In this document: positions 35,328 to 44,927 of the stretch, in pieces
How positions within the stretch are numbered: the stretch's first letter is position 1
Layout of the letters: each line of letters begins with the position of its first letter
Assembly (NCBI GenBank): GCA_973895155.1
Contig: OZ316894.1
Span: 1,054,001 to 1,118,000, forward strand
DNA length: 64,000 bases
DNA from: Marsupella aquatica
Taxonomy: Eukaryota > Marchantiophyta
Direction: 5' to 3'
Position numbers and translations under genes: made by a program
Notes under the pieces: model-generated
What the model saw: the letters and a program-made list of their open reading frames with translations, nothing else
Databases searched by the model: none
Told to the model about the DNA's origin: nothing

Positions 35328-38300
35328 CTAAGATAAATGATAGAGCTGAGATCTAACAAGTCTTTGGAGCAACCCCACTCGTCTGTTGGCAAGGTCATAA
35401 GCTATCTGAAAGTTCTGCTGCTGGAAGCTGCCATAGATACTGAGGCCTAGAAGTAGCTTTCAGGAAGGCGAGGCAGAGATTGGGAACATCGTCGACCTGT
35501 ATGAAGATGTTATCGGGGGGCAATTCAACATTGAGGTTCGTGAACTGGAAGACTACGGTTGGGATTGTGGGGCTGGACACTCCAGACAGGTCGTAGCAGA
35601 GGTCGTAGCCGTCCTTAGAGAAGTCCACACGAGGGTATGGATGAGCGATGCAAGGCGATTTACAAAAGGCTTGGAGGCCCGGCTGTCCATCTGAAATAAT
35701 GTGGTCCCAGAATCCAAAACCAAGCCACCTTGGCCTGATGAAGTGATGGCGAATGCAGCTGCAACCAAACACAGTCACGTCGAAGACGGAGATTGATCAA
35801 TATCATATTCATCAAAACAATTAACCATTTGTGCAGCCATGCCTCTAAACTCCAAATATGAAGATCCAGATTATAAATATATCGAGCAATCAATTCAATT
35901 CTGTATTGAGACTCCAAGTTCCTTTAGTAGGGATCGAGTGACAGAAATCAGAAACTCTACGGGGTTTAAGAGATTTTTATTTTTACAATTTTAGTGAGAG
36001 TACAGAAGAATCTTCATAATGAGCTTCACCCAAGTCTTGAGTGTGGATTCTTGGGGGATTAATGCCTTCAAAATTCCAAAGGGAAAAATCATGATACAAT
36101 TCTTGATTCTGCAGTCTTCTAGGATAATGCCTTGAAAATTACAAACAGAAAAGTTAGATAATCAGTGAAAATCACGAAGGGCATTCAGTTACAGTAAACT
36201 TACATGAGGGGTACACGAGGGGTGTACCGCCCACAAGGATACCATTAAGAGTGAGGTAGTAGAATGAGGCATGGGCGTTGTTCCGGGCCAGCGGCGTATA
36301 CTGCAAGGCGTTACCACCGGTTGACCCTAGTAGCAAACTGCTGGTCTTGGTTAGGGCGCTATCGAAGTCCACCAAGCAGTACGCGAAGGCGTAATTGATC
36401 TGGGAGCCCAGCTGCGATACGAGAGACACTGACCCCATGCCAAAGCCCACCAGCCCATCGGCAAGCGAGAACGCGCCCTGGTTGTTGTGGCCACAACCAA
36501 ACCCAATGCCGGAGAAGGGGTGTTTAGAGTGGTGGAGGTGAAGGTGACCGTCTCAGAGGCAAAGTCCCCTTGCGAGGAGGACTGATCCCCATAGTTAACT
36601 TCATATTGGCATGTCTTTTGGGCGGAGCAGGGCTGGGGAGGGTAGAGGACAGAGCAGAGGGCGTCCGTGCAAGAACGGGTTTTGTAAGACGACGATGCAG
36701 ATGGGACAGAGATAGGGTCGTTCTGGGAGGAGCAATGAACGCATTTGGAGCACTGCACCCAGATGACGTCGCTGCCTGTGTCCACAAGGCTGTAAGTTTC
36801 CTGCGCAAAACCCGACTTCAATTCAGTATCTTCAGGATCAAAGTAAGAACATTATTGAACATCAACTTTGACGACACAAAAACGAGCACAAAAACACGTA
36901 CCAATCACATGCCTGATTCAAATCAATGACAATCGCGTAATAAAGACCGAAACTAAGGCGCAACTCCAACTAATCGGTGCATCATTCATTGTTCCTATAT
37001 ATGACTTCAACACTAATTTCTTAATTACGGAGATCCCTTGCATGTCTCAAAATGCAACCCTCCGTGGATCATTTGCAGCCGTCTGTCATTTGGCCCAAGC
37101 ACTCTCTTGTCGACCTCCACAGTTTTCACGGGGCTGCCAGTAGTCTTCTCAAATCGATTGACCCAGCTAGTCCATCGTTCAGTAACTAGCTAACTACTTC
37201 AATATGACTATCGTCTTTCAATCCTGGACCTATAACAAGCATTGTAAAACAATTCATGGTTCGTGAATATAACCGAGTGGTCAATTTTATTGCTCGTCAG
37301 CCTAGCGACTGAGGTGCATGAGCTGACTCTTCGAGACGTCCATGATGCATTATTACACTTACGTGCTCTTCCTGCTACAAGAATCTGAAGTCTGGGAGCG
37401 GGCTTCCTAGTACCAGACATGGCATCTTCTTCGCTGTGGGATGAACTGCACTCCCGCTTAATTACGAGCTAGTAATGATTGCAGTGTTGCAGTTGTCAGA
37501 GCTCACCACAAGTCTAAGCCGTAAAGCGCGCACGAGCTAGATTGGAATTGGAGTACAGTCATGCCTGTCCTCGACGCTTCACTGGCAGTCTTATATACAA
37601 TACTCTAAATATCTGTGCTAGACTCTGTTGCCAGTCAAATCTGCAATGAGTGAATGCTTCGAGTTAATGTTTCCCCATTTTCTTTCTATGTTTGCTGTCG
37701 GCTCCTTCCTATGTTTGCATATTTGCTCTTGGCTCCCACCCAAGTTTATCAAAATAAAAACTAATATTCTATCATTTTGTCACTAGCTCCAGTCCAATTC
37801 ACTTTGTGCCATTGATTTGGGTGTCCAATTATTCACTTTGTGTCATCGACTTTGGATATGATTATGTTCTAGCACCTTCATTTTTTATAGCCAACATTAA
37901 GTTCCACATTATTTCACTTGTTGTAAATTAACTAACATTAATTTGTTGTAGATTTAACGCGAAGTAGGCTCTATTGAATTCATTGAGCAAAATAAGATTT
38001 AAGGCGATCTAGACTCTATTGAGCAAAATTAATGGGGTCTCTATCCTGGCAGTGTATTTCAAATAGTTATTTAAGCCATTGACTCACGATGCCAATATAT
38101 GATCGAAACTGCATTTATGCTGCCTCACAAATCTGGTTCACGTTGACGGCTTTTGACAGCTATTCCTTGATTTGAATCGGACTCCTTGGTGTTCCCCGTT
38201 CTTATTCCGGTAATTACGAGGCCAATTGATACAGTTAATAATTAGAAAAATGTAAAGAAATTTGTCGACTACCGAGAAGATATAATAACTTTCCCCGGAA

Positions 38301-38717
38301 AGTTTACCTGCTTGGGGTGCCAAGGTTGAACTGCATCACGTAGCTGTCCTGGGAGAAGGAAACAGGGGTGCGGTATGCTAAATCCGTGTGGTGTCCGCTA
38401 AATGCCTCCTGGCCATAAATCTGCCTCTCGAAAAATTGAATTCGCTCTTGACTGCTCTTGACGGCAATCACAACCCTTTGAGTCAGAGTCAAATTGGGCA
38501 TTGCGTATGGCGAGTCAATGTGATGGGGATGCAAAATCTCCAATGCAATGCCCTCCTCCAAGATGTCTCTTGCTCTCACATGCTCCAAAAATGGTTTCCA
38601 CATTTTAAATCTGCCAAGGGCCAGCGTTGGAGTCTGATGAGCTATAAGCACCACAAGCACTACCGTAACCTTCATCTTGATCTTGGTGAGGCTATGGACT
38701 CCGACCTTTGCTGTCAT
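35328..38717 (-). pseudogene. Aspartic protease, nepenthesin/CDR1 type, frame-broken
   Basis: Pepsin-like (A1B) plant protease; members are secreted or vacuolar. Exons on the minus strand: 38717-38308, 36800-36204 and 35758-35328. Exon 1 encodes a signal-like segment (VTVVLVVLIAHQTPTLAL) and QFNLGTPS. Exon 2 has the first catalytic motif LVDTGSDVIWVQC and a Cys-rich nepenthesin insert (CSKCVHCSSQ...). Exon 3 has the second motif LVLDSGTTL. Four single-base breaks are needed to read the family sequence through: at the exon 1 end (about 38311), near 36525 (before HPFSGIGFGCGHNN), near 35650 (before PYPRVD) and near 35440 (before YGSFQQQNFQIAYDL). Three look like one base lost from a short homopolymer. 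Either a young pseudogene or uncorrected sequencing errors; both catalytic Asp motifs survive. Confidence 0.85.
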
Positions 38718-40428
38718 AGTTGTCTCCTCTCCTGGTCACCGGAGTACACTTAGTTTAGTGCGAATGATGATAGCTAGGGGAAAATTGGCGGGGATAAACT
38801 AAAGCCTTCAGTTTAGACTCTCATTTCTAGTTCAGGTGCCTGCTATCTAATTGAGAGACACTTTCGTGCGAGATGCTCATCACAAGATGCTCGCAATGTA
38901 TATATTCTGCGTTACTCAGAAACATGCAGCTCGCAGAATCGGGTTGACGGCAATCCAAAACCCAGACTCTCATGAAATCGGCAAACCAAAACCCAGACAC
39001 TCATGAAATGCGTAATCTGAGTTCCTACAGGTTTTGTGTGGCACTCAGGAAACAAAGAACTACTCTGTCATACCCAGATTCTCTTGAATACAGATAAAGC
39101 AAATCCTACCCCGTAGAGAATTGAAATATATGGAAGAACTCCAGGGGTGATTCAACTCTCTCGAATTGCCGTTATCATTCGCACACAAATTCAACTGTGC
39201 AACCAAAGCTCGAGGATTTACGGTAATATTAATATACGTACCCAGTCTGTAGGATGCTAAGGCGTCTGACTCGGGACCGGCTCGGCTGGACTGGCTCACG
39301 GCTCTCAGTATCCCACAATGCTGATCGAGTTCCCATATATTAGGCAAGGCTTGCAAGCTTCCTGGAACTTGCTGGTGCAGGGTGTTGAAAGATAGATATC
39401 GATATCTAGACAGAATCCACTGCATCCCCGGGATATATATAATTAATCTTGCTCACTGCCCGGAAATGGAGGATTAGTCGCACACTCTGCCTAGCAATAC
39501 TATATACAAACAGAATTGATCTAGAGCGACAGCTCATAAAATGAGACGGGAAGCTAGGGTACCTCGTGTTCAGATGCGTGTACGTTCTCGCTTGGTCCCA
39601 CCGCTTTGCGCGCATGCGTGTGGAGGAGTCAAACTTGTAAGAAATGGACTTCGACAGTGGGGATCATGAATCGAGAGAAATGTGCATCACCAAGCTCACA
39701 TGAAGTACAGAATCTTCGGCTAAAAAGTACTTGCAGCAGTGGTTCAGCTATATGAATGAGGGTGCAGTCGTTTGCAAATTACCCGTGTGTGTAGAAGCGG
39801 TCCTTCAGTCAGTCGATCAGTTGTTGAAACCGCCAGGCAATATCTCGAGGAAAAGCTATGCAGCAGTCGCACACAAATTAAGACTGAGGTGATCAAGATT
39901 CAGTCGTCACTGCCAGTTTCTCCCCCGCGAGAGGTGGGCTGAAGAAGACAATCTGTCCCTTTAGTATGACAAATGCAAAGTATGTCCAGCTCGCTGCGAT
40001 TATATACATTCAAACTCTCCCACTATCCCTCTCCCTTCCATTGCGTCCAATCGTACTATAGTAACGATAGACCTCTTGTCAAAGTCAAAGTCAGACCAAC
40101 GTCCTCACTAGGCTCAGTGACGACTGCAGCTCTTATATACGAGGCTGCTTTGTTGGGACAGAAAGTGGCCTTTGGTTCTCAGAAGTACACGAATCAGAGG
40201 GCAGATAGTACAATATTGGAGTCTGTAGGAGATAGAGTAAAGGGTGCTCAGGGAAGGGTTGAGTTCTGCGTTGGCTATCGATTTTCTCATCTTATTACAT
40301 CTTAATATTTCAGTTTTGTGAACAGTAACTGAAGCCTGTGAATCGAAGGAGCTGCTGGATTGGTGAAGTCGAGCCGTCCACCACGGATGGCTTGAATCCG
40401 CAAGTGCTGTAGCTAACGAATTAACCAC
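38718..40428. other. Intergenic between protease and large transposon
   Basis: Upstream region of the protease gene, then AT-balanced DNA. A minus-strand open frame at 39060-39425 contains a faint leucine-rich-repeat-like run (LSFNTLHQQVPGSLQALPNI) but has no supported start or domain. Otherwise I see nothing. Confidence 0.5.
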
Positions 40429-40438
40429 TTACCTGAGA
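40429..40438. repeat. Candidate target-site duplication, left copy
   Basis: TTACCTGAGA here equals TTACCTGAGA at 53171-53180, which directly follows the right inverted repeat. The left copy is 17 bases away from the perfect part of the left inverted repeat, so the assignment is uncertain. An 11-bp direct repeat TTAACCACTTA flanks it (40421-40431 and 40441-40451). Confidence 0.45.
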
Positions 40439-40451
40439 GTTAACCACTTAG

Positions 40452-40477
40452 TACATCACTATATTCATTAAAACTGT
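40452..40477 (+). repeat. Left terminal inverted repeat
   Basis: Starts GTACATCACTATATTC and ends ATTAAAACTG. The reverse complement is found at 53149-53174 with a single mismatch (C versus A at the fourth base). Confidence 0.9.
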
Positions 40478-40502
40478 ACTTTTAAAAGTCCATAAGATGA
40501 AC

Positions 40503-40634
40503 CCTAAAGTTATTTTTGTTCAGGCCAAATTTCTATTAAAGCATTCCCAAAAGCTAATTTTTTTCAGCCCAAATATACACTTTTGAATGCCCAAAATTTT
40601 GTTTTTTTTCACCCAAATGTTTAATAATAACTTA
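40503..40634 (+). repeat. Left subterminal array, 22-bp period
   Basis: CCAAA or CCTAAA motifs start at 40503, 40525, 40547, 40569, 40591 and 40613, exactly 22 bases apart, with AT-rich filler that is otherwise little conserved. Two helical turns put the motifs on one face of the DNA. Regular subterminal motifs are typical transposase-binding sites; that role is inferred here. Confidence 0.85.
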
Positions 40635-40924
40635 AATCATATATTCTAATTAATTTAAAAATTAGAGTAATTTAATTTAGTCCAAAAATCAGAGGCCAAT
40701 ACCACTCAGACCATCTATAAATTAAAAAATATAGATGGTCATAAATCAAGGGTCAAAATGAGATTGACCCACTATATAATTATTAAATTGTCCAGTCCAA
40801 TGAGAGAGCCTCACACTAAGCATATATCCTAATTATTTACTTTATCCTACATGTTCAAAACATATCCTTTCAAGACATAATATGAATGTACAATTCAGGG
40901 TAGGCACTAGAGCAACCCTATCTC

Positions 40925-43900
40925 CTAATGATCAAGACAAAACTCATTTGAACAAGAAAGTCTGCTTCCTGATTTATCATAGCGGATGTCACGGTTGCAA
41001 GTATCTCTCGCATGGTGGTTCTTAAACTTATTGGTGAGATCCCTAGTTCTGAGAACTTTCCAAATAAAGTGCCTTCTATTTTGTGTATGAGGACCAGAAT
41101 AGTTGTCTCCAAGTATTATGTTTGCAGTTTCTTCGATCTCATCCATGGTCCACGTCTCCAGTGGTGGGTAATGTTGCACCTCGTTCTTTCCGTCCCAAGG
41201 AATCTCTTCAGGAGTCACATCCAAGATGGTTCCAAACTCCCTATGGATACAACGACAATCTCCCCACTTCTGTTCCAAAAGAGCATAGATGGCAGCATGA
41301 TCCTCCTTGCTTGTTAATAAATTGAAAACAGACCACTTTGGATTGTTGACAGTGATATAATGTTGAACGCAATAAGCCTTTCTCAATTTGCAAAGATACG
41401 GCCATAATATCTCGGGCAAAAAAGTGTCATTTGAAGCTGTGTGAGTAAATGGATTTGGAAACAATCCATTCACGTCATAATTCAAAAATGCCTTCAATGG
41501 AGAATCATCAATAAGAACTGTATTAGAAGCATCATATTTTTCTGGAAAACGGTCCCAAATGGTTTGCAAATTCTTCAGAAGTAAATTGGCCTTCCCATCT
41601 GTTATATCTGGCCTTTGGATGCAACTATCAAAGGTATCTTCTTGAGTAAAGACAAACTTGAACTTCTGTCGCTCCTCCTTAGTGAAAATCAACTCCATTA
41701 AGTCCATTGTTTTTGGCCTCCTTGCACAGGTCCAAATTGCGACGTCAAAAACCATGAAAGCTGCATATAGAAATTCGTGGAGGTATGGGCGCTCCACATA
41801 CATGAAATTAAACCCTCCACGTCTCCCCCAGTGCACACCACGTAAACTGATTTCGCCATGGTCCTGAGCTTCTGGTCTTAATGCAATCCCAACAAATCTT
41901 GTTAAGGTCAAGAACCAAGAGCTTTCGCCAGATTGGAGAGTGTAGTATTGGAGTGAATTCTGGAAACATTAACATAAGCCCTTAGTCAATGCGACTCAAA
42001 GTTTAAACAATTACTACGGAGGAAAACTCTCAAAATTTGAAATCAAACAAACTTTGTTATAGCATTTGAAGTAGAGAGGAACGACCCTGGGGCGACCCTC
42101 CTAGAAAAACATTAATTACATTCAATTGCCATTTTTTAGATCCAAAGTATACCTGGGTCAAACCCTTCCTCCACAGCAACGCTTTCCGAGGGAATGCCAA
42201 CAAAATCCTTTGAGGAAGGAGATTCTACGACGGAACTTTGGTCTGTAAAAAAGTATATTATTACAAAGATAAAGCTTAGATTGTCATTAAAATACCAAGA
42301 ACCAAAGAATGGGCTAATAATTTCCAATGCTAAAATGCCCAAATTCATCTATTGTTTGATCACCTAGAACACTCTGTATCTCGGAATTGATACCACTGGG
42401 AAGTTGCTCTTCAAAGGATGGGGGTGCAAAAACTGGGCTCAGTCTCAAGTTCAGTTTTTTGTAATCTGATTTTGCCATTATCTTTGGAGCATCGTCTAGT
42501 GATTCTATCATTCCAACCTTTGGTCCATTTCTCCATATAAAATGAGTTGCAGGACGGACTGTTTTCATATATCCAGTCCTGCCGATCTCGGATCCAGAAT
42601 TTTGTGAAAATGATAATACTACGGGGCTTCCTGTAGAAGCACTTGTAAAAACCAATTTAGTCTCTGATGAGCAATATAGAGGAGACAGGGGAGGATTTGA
42701 AGCACCTGCCTTCTCTTCTTCATTTGCAGCGGTCTCAGGTACTTGACGATCATCCTCCTTTGCAAGCCCAATGTCTGACATTTCTCCCAATTCTACTGCG
42801 TCAATATTGCCTAGACCATCTGCGGTTGCCTTCCAATGTGCGTCCGATGTGGACGATGTAAGATCTGGGTCCGATTGGTGCATCCAATTCTCTACACCGG
42901 CAAAGGGATTTCTTGGTGGGTCGCCCTCAGGTCGACCCACAACATCAGCCAACCCCACACCAAAGTAGGGAATACCTACCACTTGTGTTCCACGTTCATC
43001 CAAATTTCGGGTGACCCTGTCGTCTGTGTCGTGACCCAATTCTCCTTCCTCAATATCATCTTCGCCCTGGTCTACGCCTTCTTTGGCACCAACATGCGCG
43101 GAAACCCCATCGCGGGCTCTACCAAATTTGGAACCGCCCATTCGGTCACTCATTATGGAAGGAACTTTCTCGCAGAGAACCCTTCCATATGCCTGAGTGA
43201 AATCATATTCATCCTCAGTGTCTGAATACACAAAGCATTCTCTGAAACACAACAATGACACCTTCATAACCTGTCCTCCCGAGAAAAAGTCAAGTATAGT
43301 CTCCCCTTCAGCCGAAAAAAATTCAATAATACTCTGCAGCATACATTTTGGCTTAGCGTGAATATTCACAAAGCCACCTCTACTTCCCACCATCTCAAAC
43401 ATGGGAGCCTTTCGTAAGAAATCTCCAATGTGAAATGCCGAAGTTGACTCAGTCTCTGTCTCCTTACTTGTCTTACTCTTATTCTTATCTTGCTTCTCTG
43501 TCTTGTCTTCCACTTGGAAATCAGGGTCGATCGCCGAATTGTAAGAAAATTGGCAATTAAATCCAGGCCTGAACACTTGCTTCCAATCAAATTTCTCCTC
43601 AGTGGTGATTCCTGCAAAGATTATCTCCTCCATACCACAACTAAAAAGTAAGCCCTCTGGAACTGGTGTATCACTCCGTCGATAGCTCCCGTAGTCGACG
43701 TGGATGTCCATTCCCTTTTCATGTTGCAATTTCCTAAGGGCACTCAAAATGTTTGCAGCAAGTGGCCCCGGATGCACAGTCATGACAACAACAATTGTTG
43801 GATTTCTTGGAAGATCCACAATGTATTGCAGTAATGCAATAATTTCAGCATCGGTCCAAACATGTTGTCGGAGCCTACTGAAGTCAACAATGGCAAGAGG

Positions 43901-44638
43901 ACACAAAGGCTCAGGCTCTTGTAGCATTTCCGGCACGGTCGTCTTCATCAAATTCTCACTAAAAAATGTCAAGAAAGGCTCCGTGCGAGAACGACCAATC
44001 CCACCAAATTCTTTACAATACAACCCATCTAGTCTGACCATCAGACTTTGTGGGAAACTCTCCTTGACCACATTCTTCTTCAATGAATTGTTGAGGTAAA
44101 CCTCACCCGCTGCTCTCCTCAATTTTGTCATCTCAAGCTCAGATTTCAAGGAAGGCAACAATATCACCAGAGACTCCCAAGATGTGCCAACAGGAAACTT
44201 CTCACGATACTTTTCCACGAAATAGCCAATAATGACTGTTCTCAATTTGGACATTATCTTGATTGTAAGGGCCAAGTCTCCCATTGCGACAAGCTCTGAT
44301 TTGTTGGTGACATCCTTCTTCAGCAAGACACGCTCCTCTTCAACGTCCTTCAAGATCTCAATTATCTGTTTGCTACTATTCTCTCCTTCAAAGCATCGAA
44401 AGGTACCGGGAGTGATCAATTTTGGGGGTCTTGGCCCTCCATACCCACCAGCCCCGTCTTGGAGCTTCCCACTCAACCATTTTGCGCACACGTTCTGCCA
44501 TAATTCAAAGAGCTCATCTTCGGCAAAAAGTAACCAATAAATGCTCTTTAGGCTTGACTTCCCCATTGTAACCTTTGCCAGGGCAAACCAATCCTGCATA
44601 TCCAATGGACTTGACATTAGTTTCAGGGTACAATGCAT
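40925..44638 (-). CDS. Degenerate beta-class DNA methyltransferase-like protein joined to NIF/FCP1-type phosphatase domain
   Basis: Exons 44638-42364, 42242-42153 and 41959-40925 join in phase (junctions SVL-DQSSVVESP and GFDP-EFTPILHSP). The first exon has a beta-class MTase order: motif IV-like LAIVDFSR (residues 248-255) with the following W...LL...VVVM pattern, then AKPKCMLQSIIEFF and motif I-like ETILDFFSGG (446-455) followed by a YSDTEDEY acidic strand. The DPPY and FxGxG residues are altered, so methylation activity is doubtful. The last exon begins WRKLLVLDLN, the HAD/NIF nucleophile region (DxD here DLN), then after a one-base frame break near 41900 continues GIALRPEAQ, VERPYLHEFLYAAF, VAIWTCARRP and TVLIDDSPLKAF, all NIF phosphatase signatures. 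An acidic, low-complexity linker (residues about 500-640) separates the two. The start at 44638 is uncertain; an acceptor near 44594 may instead join it to the upstream ParB-like gene. Confidence 0.6.
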
Positions 44639-44927
44639 ATGTTAGAAAATTTATACCTATGTTTGAAACAGGCTAAGCCGCCTCGCCCCAAGGGCGTGGC
44701 GAACCTCTACATCTAACCGCAATTGACTGAAACGGAACTAGGGAATTATTCTTAGAGAGACTAGTCTAGGTTGCCGCGCCCTGAGGGCGAGGCAAACATT
44801 TGCTTTAATCTTCTAACCAAGGAAAACAAGAAAAGGCAGCCTCGCCCTTGGGGCGAGGCAAACCTCTACCATTGACAATCTTTAAACAAAGCGGATCAAG
44901 AATAGTTTGCATTGCTCCAACATGTAC
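44639..44927. repeat. Spacer with three 21-bp hairpins
   Basis: Between the ParB-like and methyltransferase-like exons; either an intron or an intergenic spacer. Hairpin copies lie at 44680-44700, 44773-44793 and 44839-44859. The third has a TTG loop, the first CAA. A GT donor at 44928/44927 and an AG acceptor near 44594 exist, but joining them leaves an in-frame TAG, so I do not treat it as a proven intron. Confidence 0.8.

Noticed and set aside
39060-39425. LRR protein fragment on the minus strand
   Set aside because: Only one faint LRR-like run; no second repeat, no domain, no exon signals.
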